A DNA stretch of 6,372 bases, taken from Yoonia sp. (lineage in GTDB: Bacteria > Pseudomonadota > Alphaproteobacteria > Rhodobacterales > Rhodobacteraceae). The first letter of the stretch is position 1, and each line of letters opens with the position of its first letter. Shown here piece by piece: positions 1-5,388 of the stretch. The notes below the pieces were generated by a model that saw nothing but the letters and a program-made list of their open reading frames with translations, was not told where the DNA came from and ran no database searches. The position numbers and the translations under genes are program-made. Location: contig JAPKCP010000189.1 of assembly GCA_028822885.1 (NCBI GenBank), positions 1-6,372 on the forward strand, in the 5' to 3' direction.

Positions 1-522
1 TCACTCCAGCAATGCTTCAATCTCGCGTGTGATAGTCTGAGACATCGGCGATACGCGCGACCTAAAGGTTTCGACAACCTTTCCATCCCGATCAATCAGA
101 ACTTTGTTAAAGTTCCATTGCGGCACGAAGCCCACTTCTTTTTGGAGTGACACATAGAACGGATGCGCATCTTCGCCTTTGACGTGTGTGATGCCAGTCA
201 TTGGCATGTCGATCCCAAACTGTAGTTCACAGAACTCTTTTACCTCAGCGTCTGTCGCTAGCTCTTGATTGAAATCATCAGACGGGACTGCAAGAACCAC
301 CAAACCTTGGTCGCGATAACGGTCATAGAGGTCCTGTAATTCACGATATTGTCTCGTGAATGCACACTGCGATGCGGTGTTCACAACAAGAACAGGCTGT
401 CCGCTCCACTGTGCAATTGAAAGGGTGCCACCATCAATCGACGCAAAAGGCGCATTGAGATCAAGCGCCGACGCTTGAGTCCCAAGTAGCATAGCAACGC
501 TGACGAAAAATGCGCGGATCAT
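1..522 (-). CDS. Exported glutathione peroxidase-family thiol peroxidase
   Basis: Complete 173-residue protein that should reduce hydrogen peroxide or organic hydroperoxides with a reactive cysteine. Residues 1-19 look like a Sec signal peptide (MIRAFF, hydrophobic core, cleavage after ASA), so the mature enzyme is probably periplasmic. The peroxidatic motif NTASQCAFT places the active cysteine at Cys53, and the WNFNK motif supplies Trp136 and Asn137 of the usual Cys-Gln-Trp-Asn tetrad. The family FPCNQF segment reads VPSDDF here, so the Gln is replaced by Asp83. Cys98 in KEFC lies where thioredoxin-dependent plant-type GPXs carry their resolving cysteine. This suggests a dithiol partner rather than glutathione, which is inference. 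Length is normal for the family plus a signal. The start has a Shine-Dalgarno AGGA (complement of 531-534), 8 nt upstream. It is divergent from the methyltransferase gene. Confidence 0.92.
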   Translation of the reverse strand: MIRAFFVSVAMLLGTQASALDLNAPFASIDGGTLSIAQWSGQPVLVVNTASQCAFTRQYRELQDLYDRYRDQGLVVLAVPSDDFNQELATDAEVKEFCELQFGIDMPMTGITHVKGEDAHPFYVSLQKEVGFVPQWNFNKVLIDRDGKVVETFRSRVSPMSQTITREIEALLE

Positions 523-669
523 GGTCGAATTCCTATTTCCAGTGCTGTGACTATCGCTAGGTTAAGGTAGCCTGTCGTGACCCATTGCCAAGACAGCGCA
601 CTGCAACATTATCGCTGTACATTGCCGAGATCGCTGGACGCTTCACGAAGCGCCGCTATCTACCTTTGT
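523..669. other. Divergent intergenic region between peroxidase and methyltransferase genes
   Basis: These 147 nt must hold the promoters of both divergent genes if the methyltransferase starts at 670. I see no convincing -35/-10 pair, operator or hairpin. A GTG at 577 is in frame with the plus-strand gene and is preceded by AAGGTAG (564-570). Starting there would add 31 residues and leave only 54 nt between the genes. Confidence 0.5.
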
Positions 670-1491
670 ATGAAGATATTACCGCAGTCGCCCATTAACC
701 GTCTTTTGACGCTGGCACTTGGAACGTTGCGCCCTCCGCCGGGGGCTGCGCGGATCGCTGTGGCGCTTTCGTATGGTCTGCTGTGTCATACCATATTTGG
801 CCTTGCAGTGCTGGCGATGATTGTCGCGATGTTTTTTGGGATGAGTGAAAGCTTTGGACGCGTACCCGCACCTTGGTCGATCCCAGTAAATATCATATTA
901 ATTATCCAGTTTCCTGTGGCTCATTCAGTGTTACTTTCGCCACGTGGTAGTCGGTTTCTGGCAAAGTTAGCCCCGCAAGATTACGGGCAAACGTTGGCGA
1001 CCACCACGTATGCCATCATTGCATCCGTTCAACTTTTGATGCTTTTCACGCTTTGGACACCCAGTGGGATCGTTTGGTGGCGCGCTGAAGGTGGCATATT
1101 CGCTTTGATCTGTGGGCTTTACGCGCTGTCTTGGTTGCTGCTGATGTGGGCAAGCTTTGATGCAGGCGCAGAAGTGCAATCGGGCGCGTTGGGGTGGATG
1201 TCGTTGATGCAAAAGATCAAACCCGTGTTTCCCGATATGCCGACCCGTGGGTTGTTCCGCGTCATCCGCCAGCCAATCTATGTGGCTTTCGCGCTGACAA
1301 CATGGACGGTGCCAATCTGGACGCCTGACCAACTTGCTTTGGCGTTGGGGTTGACGCTCTATTGTCTTGTTGCACCTGTGTTAAAAGAACGTCGGTTTGC
1401 ACGTCGCTATGGCGACCGATTTGCAGACTACAAGCGCCGCGTGCCCTACGCGTTTCCAAATATATGCAAGGCCGAACATCATGACAAATAA
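670..1491 (+). CDS. Integral-membrane methyltransferase, NnrU/MddA/ICMT-like
   Basis: A 273-residue polytopic membrane protein with likely helices near residues 28-55, 71-90, 110-130, 141-162, 202-216 and 219-237. The organisation matches my recollection of methanethiol S-methyltransferase (MddA) and NnrU-like proteins. These features are a helix ending in a conserved His (FPVAHSVL, 81-88), a GIVWW segment (133-137), a GLFRVIRQPIYVAF segment (194-207), and a C-terminal LKERRFARRYGDRFADYKRRVP stretch (238-259) resembling the SAM-binding tail of isoprenylcysteine carboxyl methyltransferases. It would transfer a methyl group from SAM to a small thiol, amine or lipid. The substrate cannot be read from sequence; methanethiol is one candidate. 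The usual RHPxYxG reads RQPIYVA here. ATG 670 was chosen because the GTG 577 extension looks unlike family N-termini, although 670 has no clear ribosome binding site. Its 3' end overlaps the next gene by 11 nt. Confidence 0.8.
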   Translation: MKILPQSPINRLLTLALGTLRPPPGAARIAVALSYGLLCHTIFGLAVLAMIVAMFFGMSESFGRVPAPWSIPVNIILIIQFPVAHSVLLSPRGSRFLAKLAPQDYGQTLATTTYAIIASVQLLMLFTLWTPSGIVWWRAEGGIFALICGLYALSWLLLMWASFDAGAEVQSGALGWMSLMQKIKPVFPDMPTRGLFRVIRQPIYVAFALTTWTVPIWTPDQLALALGLTLYCLVAPVLKERRFARRYGDRFADYKRRVPYAFPNICKAEHHDK

Positions 1492-2191
1492 CCAACGCAA
1501 TAAGCTTGATATCTACGATGACGTTGCCGCTGATTGGTGGTCAGATGACATTCGTTGGGTGCGCACGTTGAAGAACCTTGTGCCCGGACGGCTGGCTTGG
1601 TTTGATCGCCATATCGATTGGGACGCAAAGATGGTGCTGGATTTGGGCTGTGCCGGTGGCTTTATGGCAGAGGCGATGACCAACAAGGGCGCTAAGGTCA
1701 CCGGGATCGATCCTGCCGCGCAAGCCATTGCCGCCGCCACCGCCCGTGCAGAGCAAATGGACCAAACAATCCAATACAATGTTGGTGTGGGCGAGAACCT
1801 GCCTTATCCCGACGATCATTTTGATGCGGTGGTTTGCGTTGATGTTTTGGAGCATGTCGCTGATCTAGCCAAAGTGCTGGCTGAGGTTGCACGCGTTCTC
1901 AAACCCGGCGGGCTATTTTTATATGATACAATCAATCGGAACCCTATCGCCCGACTGGCAACGATTACAATTGCCGAGGACTTGCTGCGTCTTTTGCCAA
2001 AAGGAACCCACGATCCCAAGATGTTCATAAAGCCCTTGGAACTGCGTGCTGCACTTTCCAAGGCGGGATTAGTGCCCGGTCCACAAACAGGGCTTGGGCC
2101 ACGTGGGATGAACCGTCGTGGCGATTTTACCTTTGGGCCGTTACCGTTCAAAACAATCATCTACATGGGGCTGGCGCAGTTACCGGAGTGA
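1481..2191 (+). CDS. UbiG-like class I SAM-dependent O-methyltransferase
   Basis: A 236-residue soluble Rossmann-fold methyltransferase. Motif I VLDLGCAGG lies at 52-60, the acidic ribose-binding loop GID at 75-77, motif II/III DAVVCVDVLEHV at 115-126, and RVLKPGGLFLYDTINRNP at 138-155. The INRNP, PKGTHDPKMFIKP (173-185) and ITGL-like TGLGP segments are hallmarks of UbiG, which methylates polyprenyl-catechol and demethylubiquinol in ubiquinone synthesis. The N-terminal AADWW (16-20) and GRLAWFDR (36-43) also fit UbiG. It could be UbiG itself or a paralogue; the C-terminus (FTFGPLPFKTIIYMGLA) departs from the UbiG ending with NYM, so no symbol is assigned. ATG 1481 was preferred over an in-frame start at 1397, which would run deep into the preceding gene and add 28 unlikely residues. 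The 11-nt overlap with the membrane methyltransferase implies co-transcription and probable translational coupling. Confidence 0.85.
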   Translation: MTNNQRNKLDIYDDVAADWWSDDIRWVRTLKNLVPGRLAWFDRHIDWDAKMVLDLGCAGGFMAEAMTNKGAKVTGIDPAAQAIAAATARAEQMDQTIQYNVGVGENLPYPDDHFDAVVCVDVLEHVADLAKVLAEVARVLKPGGLFLYDTINRNPIARLATITIAEDLLRLLPKGTHDPKMFIKPLELRAALSKAGLVPGPQTGLGPRGMNRRGDFTFGPLPFKTIIYMGLAQLPE

Positions 2192-2305
2192 TCGAGGTGG
2201 CCACGTCGTTTGCTCAAAACTGATGCTGATGAGGACCCAAATGGATGGCAAACAGATTTGATCCGCATAGGCCCGGTATTTTACTCACTAAGAGCCGTCT
2301 CCAAA
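2192..2305. other. Convergent intergenic gap, no clear terminator
   Basis: A 114-nt gap between two convergent genes. It contains a perfect 8-nt palindrome (GTGGCCAC, 2197-2204) but no GC-rich hairpin followed by a T-run on either strand. How transcription ends here is not visible. Confidence 0.5.
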
Positions 2306-2779
2306 TCAATCGTTGTAAAGTCTTACTCCGGCGACAGCGACTTCAGCCGTGAATTCACGCCCTATCGCCAGAATACCAATCCGTCTTAGCTGTGCGGGGT
2401 CAAATATGGCGTCGGTTTTGTGTGAGACCATTGCATCGAACGGTATTCGCAGTGTCTGCCATTCGGGTTTGGCTGTGAACGCTGTCCGAAAGGATTGCCA
2501 CGGCTTCGTGAGTTGGTCTGTTCGCAGGCGAAGATCATAGATCGTGTCATTACCGCAAACGTCTATCGCAATTCCATCCCAGTCACGTGCATCGAACCCT
2601 GTCCCATCGGGAAGAAGGTCAAAGGCGATCTGGACGAACCCACCATTGTTTTCCAACGAAACGTCACCGTGCAGAACAGTGGCAGTGCGACCGCGAAACA
2701 TCTCTGTCCGCATGCCGCCTTTGGACACACCACCCATGACTCCGTCAGCCACATATTCCCACTTTGGGCTCATTTCCAT
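2306..2779 (-). CDS. CIA30 family protein (NADH:ubiquinone oxidoreductase intermediate-associated type)
   Basis: A 157-residue protein consisting of essentially one CIA30 domain, the galactose-binding-like beta-sandwich named after complex I intermediate-associated protein 30. Family marks are W7 followed by DGVMGGVS (12-19), GDVSLENNGGF (38-48), WDGIAIDV (67-74), YDLRLRTD (81-88), PWQSFRTAF (93-101), W107, and LRRIGILAIG (131-140). There is no signal peptide or membrane helix, so it is probably cytoplasmic. In mitochondria the family assists complex I assembly; the role of short bacterial members is not established, and this one may bind a ligand or partner protein. The ATG at 2779 has GGAG (complement of 2791-2794) 11 nt upstream; a second ATG two codons in is less well spaced. 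It is monocistronic, convergent with the methyltransferase pair. An IS relic begins about 38 nt upstream of its start and may have displaced or replaced its promoter. Confidence 0.9.
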   Translation of the reverse strand: MEMSPKWEYVADGVMGGVSKGGMRTEMFRGRTATVLHGDVSLENNGGFVQIAFDLLPDGTGFDARDWDGIAIDVCGNDTIYDLRLRTDQLTKPWQSFRTAFTAKPEWQTLRIPFDAMVSHKTDAIFDPAQLRRIGILAIGREFTAEVAVAGVRLYND

Positions 2780-2816
2780 CTTTAGCGTATCTCCAAATTG
2801 TTTGGTCAGTTATGAT

Positions 2817-2834
2817 GGCACATGGCATAAATAG
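2817..2834 (+). repeat. Putative distal terminal inverted repeat of the IS relic
   Basis: GGCACATGGCATAAATAG matches the inverted end at 3053-3070 over GCATAAAT and the outer C, allowing one deleted base. It could be a chance match, since only the 8-nt core is exact. Confidence 0.35.
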
Positions 2835-2905
2835 CGGCAATGTGTCGTAAGTGGCGCGACATCGTTTGAGCCGGTGATCGTGATTAATCGCCATCCCAAA
2901 AGGGC

Positions 2906-3007
2906 ACTTTCATTGTGAGATAAGTCTGGATCGCTTCAGTTTGTCAGTGCCTTACTAAATGCAGGCCAGTTCTTGGTCTTGTCGGATGGTGCGGTGGGTT
3001 TGCTTAT
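2906..3007 (-). pseudogene. Transposase N-terminal fragment, IS5 family
   Basis: Reading down from 3007, codons give ISKPTAPSDKTKNWPAFSKAL followed by TN and a TGA stop at 2936-2938. The pattern (K)xKNWPxFxxAL is the conserved beginning of IS5/IS903-type transposases (compare the IS903 pattern TNWPQYNKAL). The initiator appears to have decayed to ATA where an ATG would be expected before SKP. After the stop, DPDLS (about 2918-2929) may be the remnant of the family's W-F/L-D segment, implying a small deletion. None of the DDE catalytic domain remains, so it cannot be functional. Confidence 0.55.
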
Positions 3008-3052
3008 GCTTACCAGCTCCGACACTGGATAAACTGTATGAAACCCTCACAG

Positions 3053-3070
3053 GATTTATGCAACGGCGTC
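3053..3070 (-). repeat. Terminal inverted repeat of the IS relic (transposase-proximal end)
   Basis: On the minus strand this reads GACGCCGTTGCATAAATC. The GTTGCATAAATC part is typical of IS903-group ends, and the coding trace begins about 45-50 nt further in, which supports the identification. Confidence 0.5.
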
Positions 3071-3251
3071 CCCTAAAACGCCAATTGAATCGCGTTCAGA
3101 TTAATCCATAATTTTGATGTAAATATAAAGATCCAAAAAACGCCTAAGTGACAAAGATTTGAAGAGCTCGCCTGTTGTGATCTGGAAAGATCTAACCTAG
3201 CTTAGGGTCAGTTCGTGAGGTCTTCTCTGTGAGGTTTGGCGACAGAAATTT

Positions 3252-3339
3252 TATCCGTCGGGGAGCCCTTTTGGGCTGAGAGGTGCGTGCACCGACCCGT
3301 CGAACCTGATCCGGGTAATGCCGGCGTAGGAAACGGGTA
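3252..3339 (+). promoter_or_regulatory. TPP riboswitch (THI element)
   Basis: A complete thiamine pyrophosphate aptamer. The closing stem P1 pairs TATCCGT (3252-3258) with ACGGGTA (3333-3339). P3 is AGCCC (3264-3268) with GGGCT (3273-3277) around a TTTT loop, running into the conserved CTGAGA (3276-3281), which recognises the pyrimidine ring. The second arm has P5 ACCCG (3295-3299) with CGGGT (3312-3316), enclosing the conserved AACCTGATC (3303-3311). It continues into GGGTAATGCCGGCGTAGG (3313-3330), the pyrophosphate-sensing side. Binding of TPP should switch off the thi operon that begins 69 nt downstream. The aptamer shows no missing consensus element. Confidence 0.98.
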
Positions 3340-3408
3340 TCACGCGCAGTTCTCAGGCGCTTGCTCATTCTTTCGCTGGCATTCCCCATCTATGATGGAG
3401 ATTTGCCA
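3340..3408 (+). promoter_or_regulatory. Riboswitch expression platform and thiD ribosome binding site
   Basis: The linker has no terminator hairpin with a U-run, so control is probably translational, the common mode in Gram-negative bacteria. The thiD Shine-Dalgarno GGAG is at 3397-3400. Its GG lies in a small stem, CCATC (3386-3390) with GATGG (3394-3398). Upstream, TCTCAG (3351-3356) is the exact complement of the aptamer's CTGAGA (3276-3281) and could form a competing ligand-free fold. GCGC at 3344-3347 can also pair with GCGC at 3357-3360. The pairings are seen; their use is inferred. Confidence 0.55.
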
Positions 3409-4209
3409 ATGACGACCCCGATTGCCCTTACCATTGCAGGTTCCGACAGCAGCGGCGGTGCCGGTGTGCAGGCAGATATCAAAGCAATGTCGGCGAACGG
3501 TGCATTTGCGGCAAGCGTGATCACCGCCATAACAGCGCAAAATACAACATCGGTGACCCGCGTTCACGAAGTGCCGGCGGATGTCGTATTAGCCCAAATC
3601 GAAGCAGTCCTATCAGATCTTCATGTGCAGGCGATTAAGCTAGGTATGCTGTTTTCTGCACCTATTATCGACGCCGTCGCCCAAGGTCTTGTGGAATTTT
3701 CGGCCCCGATTGTGGTCGACCCCGTGATGATTTCCAAATCGGGCGATGCGCTTTTGCACAGCTCTGCCGTTGATGCCATGATCAGTAAGGCCTTACCGCT
3801 CGCCACGCTTTTGACGCCGAACTTACCGGAGGCTGCGTGCCTTTTGGGCACATCGCAAGCCCACAGTTCCGCAGATATTATCGCCCAAGGCCAACAGCTT
3901 TTGGCAATGGGACCAAAGGCAGTGTTGATGAAAGGTGGCCATGCGGCTGGCGACATCTGCACGGACTATTTGATTGACGCAACCGGCGTAGTGGCCACGT
4001 TAGCGGCACCACGGGTGCAAACGCGGAACACGCATGGCACTGGGTGCACTTATTCAGCAGCAATCGCCGCACAACTGGCAAAGGGTCAGGACTTACACGG
4101 TGCTGTTACGACCGCGCACAGCTACTTGCAGGCTGCAATCAAGGCTGCGGATCAGCTAAGTATTGGCCGCGGCCATGGACCGGTTCATCATTTTCATGGG
4201 CAGTGGTGA
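3409..4209 (+). CDS. thiD: Hydroxymethylpyrimidine / HMP-phosphate kinase ThiD
   Basis: A 266-residue ribokinase-fold cytoplasmic enzyme that phosphorylates HMP and then HMP-P with ATP to give HMP pyrophosphate, the pyrimidine substrate for ThiE. Signatures are AGSDSSGGAG (10-19) with QADIKA (21-26) for HMP binding, IVVDPVM (101-107), TPNLPEA (136-142), KGGH (175-178), and the anion-hole loop NTHGTGCTYSAAIA (207-220) with Cys213 and the GTGC motif. Length is normal for single-domain ThiD. The ATG at 3409 has GATGGAG ending 8 nt upstream and gives the canonical N-terminus; an in-frame TTG at 3361 would start inside the riboswitch platform. It is the first gene after the TPP riboswitch, so its translation is the point of control. 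Its TGA overlaps the ATG of thiO by one base (TGATG). Confidence 0.97.
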   Translation: MTTPIALTIAGSDSSGGAGVQADIKAMSANGAFAASVITAITAQNTTSVTRVHEVPADVVLAQIEAVLSDLHVQAIKLGMLFSAPIIDAVAQGLVEFSAPIVVDPVMISKSGDALLHSSAVDAMISKALPLATLLTPNLPEAACLLGTSQAHSSADIIAQGQQLLAMGPKAVLMKGGHAAGDICTDYLIDATGVVATLAAPRVQTRNTHGTGCTYSAAIAAQLAKGQDLHGAVTTAHSYLQAAIKAADQLSIGRGHGPVHHFHGQW

Positions 4210-5204
4210 TGCGCGAAATCACAATCATTGGGGCAGGGGTTGCGGGCCTTTGCGTGGCGCGGTGTTTGCTGGATCGCGGGGCACACGTGACGCTGGTTGA
4301 TCGTCATGCAACGTCCGGACCACAGGCTTGTTCGTGGTGGGCAGGCGGGATGCTTGCACCTTTTTGTGAAGGTGAAAGTGCCGAAGAGCCTGTTGTGCGG
4401 TTGGGCCAAGAGGCTGCCGATTGGTGGAGTGTAAGGACGCAAGCAGTTCATCGCTGCGGCTCGCTTGTTATTTCACCCGCGCGCGACAAGGCAGATCTGA
4501 ATAGGTTCGCACGCCGCACAAGCACATTCCGCGAAGTTGGTGCAGACGAGATTGCGATCCTAGAGCCTGATTTAGGCGGTCGGTTTACCAAAGGGTTGTT
4601 CTTTGAAAGCGAAGCACATCTGGCCCCGCGCGAGGCACTGTTCCAATTGCGCGCTGGTTTGGTCGCGGATGGCGCTGTGTTCGCGGTTGCAGATGCCGAT
4701 CCTGATGACTTTGCACGCCGTGGTCTGACGGTCGACTGTCGTGGGTTTCAGGCGCACGCGCAATTGGGTGAGCTGCGTGGCGTAAAGGGCGAGATGCTCG
4801 TGCTGTCATGTCCCGAAATTACTTTGAACCGTCCCATTCGGATGCTGCATCCACGTATCCCACTTTATATTGTGCCGCGTGGTGACGGTGTCTTTATGCT
4901 GGGTGCGACGATGATCGAAGGCCAAGCAGGGCGTCATGTCACGGCACGTTCACTGCTTGAATTACTGAGCGCAGCCTACGCTTTGAACCCTGCTTTCGGC
5001 GAGGCAGAAGTGCTTGAGATTGGTGTCGATAGCCGCCCCGCCTTTCCAGATAATCTGCCGCGCATTCAGCGTGAAGGTAACCTGATCCGCGCAAACGGAC
5101 TGTTCCGGCATGGATTTTTGTTGGCGCCTGCGCTGGCCCGAATGGTGGCGGAATTGATTTTTGATAGCAAAATACCAGAGGTGATGAATGAGACTGCAGC
5201 TTAA
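4209..5204 (+). CDS. thiO: Glycine oxidase ThiO (FAD-dependent)
   Basis: A 331-residue flavoprotein of the D-amino-acid-oxidase family. ThiO oxidises glycine to iminoacetate (dehydroglycine), which ThiG uses to build the thiazole ring; it replaces the tyrosine lyase ThiH of anaerobes and E. coli. The N-terminus IIGAGVAGLCVARCLLDRG (6-24) is a GxGxxG dinucleotide-binding fold ending in LVDRH (29-33). SWWAGGMLAPF (42-52) is the typical FAD-contact segment after it. Near the C-terminus DSRPAFPDNLPRI (274-286) and NGLFRHGFLLAPALARMVAEL (296-316) match the family's substrate and FAD region, with Arg300 at the position of the carboxylate-binding arginine of Bacillus glycine oxidase. It is slightly shorter than the Bacillus enzyme. 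The start is the ATG overlapping the thiD stop; an upstream open frame to 4044 lies inside thiD and was rejected. Confidence 0.93.
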   Translation: MREITIIGAGVAGLCVARCLLDRGAHVTLVDRHATSGPQACSWWAGGMLAPFCEGESAEEPVVRLGQEAADWWSVRTQAVHRCGSLVISPARDKADLNRFARRTSTFREVGADEIAILEPDLGGRFTKGLFFESEAHLAPREALFQLRAGLVADGAVFAVADADPDDFARRGLTVDCRGFQAHAQLGELRGVKGEMLVLSCPEITLNRPIRMLHPRIPLYIVPRGDGVFMLGATMIEGQAGRHVTARSLLELLSAAYALNPAFGEAEVLEIGVDSRPAFPDNLPRIQREGNLIRANGLFRHGFLLAPALARMVAELIFDSKIPEVMNETAA

Positions 5205-5385
5205 TGGTGAAACAATTGAGGCTGCGGCCTGTTCGCTGGCTGATCTGCTTGAGGCGCAAGGCTTTGGTGGGGCTAAAATCGCAACGGCTGTGAACGGTTG
5301 TTTCGTGCCGGGCCCTGTCCGCGCTGATCACACATTAGCTGACGGTGACATGATCGAAGTCCTTGCACCAATGCAGGGGGGCTAA
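5188..5385 (+). CDS. thiS: Sulfur carrier protein ThiS
   Basis: A 65-residue ubiquitin-fold (beta-grasp) sulfur carrier ending in the obligatory Gly-Gly (APMQGG). The terminal glycine is adenylated by ThiF and converted to a thiocarboxylate, which delivers sulfur to ThiG. The N-terminal LQLNGE strand, the SLADLLEAQG helix (16-25), KIATAVNG (30-37), VP (40-41) and DGDMIEVLAPMQGG (52-65) are standard family features, and the length is typical. The start has a good ribosome binding site GAGG (5178-5181), 6 nt upstream. The gene overlaps the end of thiO by 17 nt in another frame, so ribosomes finishing thiO can reinitiate here. Confidence 0.95.
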   Translation: MRLQLNGETIEAAACSLADLLEAQGFGGAKIATAVNGCFVPGPVRADHTLADGDMIEVLAPMQGG

Positions 5386-5388
5386 AAG

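Larger units (their letters stand above)
2817..3070 (-). mobile_element. Internally deleted relic of an IS5-family, IS903-group element
   Basis: The right boundary, read on the minus strand, is GACGCCGTTGCATAAATC, close to my recollection of the IS903-type terminal repeat (GGCTTTGTTGAATAAATC). About 60 nt inside it starts a recognisable transposase N-terminus, the spacing expected of such elements. At the other side GGCACATGGCATAAATAG (2817-2834) is an imperfect inverted counterpart sharing GCATAAAT. Full elements are about 1 kb, so roughly three quarters would be missing. No 9-bp target duplication is visible: the flanks AGTTATGAT and CCCTAAAAC differ. The right end plus the coding trace are fairly solid, while the left boundary is less certain. 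Confidence 0.5.
2780..3251. other. 472-nt region without an intact gene
   Basis: This holds the short 5' leader of the CIA30 gene (2780-2816), a decayed IS5/IS903-type relic (2817-3070), and about 180 nt of AT-rich sequence before the TPP riboswitch. The last part must contain the thi operon promoter. A five-pair stem with a GGAA loop sits at 3179-3192 (GATCT-GGAA-AGATC). No tRNA, CRISPR array or additional coding sequence is seen. Confidence 0.6.

Noticed and set aside
577..669. GTG start at 577 for the membrane methyltransferase, with AAGGTAG six nt upstream
   Set aside because: The ribosome binding site is reasonable, but the extra 31 residues (Cys-, His- and Arg-rich) do not look like the N-terminus of a membrane protein of this family, and the divergent promoter region would shrink to 54 nt. 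It remains an alternative.
1397..1480. Upstream start for the UbiG-like gene
   Set aside because: It would overlap the preceding gene by about 95 nt, and its added residues have no family resemblance; ATG 1481 fits better.
2197..2204. Palindrome GTGGCCAC between the convergent genes
   Set aside because: It has no loop and no T-run, so it is not a terminator; an 8-nt palindrome is expected by chance.
2349..2834. Plus-strand open frames opposite the CIA30 gene
   Set aside because: They mirror a clear CIA30 protein on the other strand and their translations have no recognisable motifs.
3074..3145. Direct repeat AAAACGCC about 62 nt apart in the thi leader
   Set aside because: It is only eight bases in AT-rich sequence with no further flanking similarity; probably chance.
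3175..3203. Possible thi promoter TTGTGA - 17 nt - TAGCTT
   Set aside because: Position and spacing are plausible, but the -10 matches the consensus at only three of six positions, so it is not reported as a feature.
3192..3389. Minus-strand open frame across the riboswitch
   Set aside because: It is a by-product of the structured aptamer sequence, rich in Arg and without family features or a ribosome binding site.
3361..3408. Earlier TTG start for thiD
   Set aside because: It lies within the expression platform without a Shine-Dalgarno, whereas ATG 3409 has GGAG 8 nt upstream and gives the normal ThiD N-terminus.
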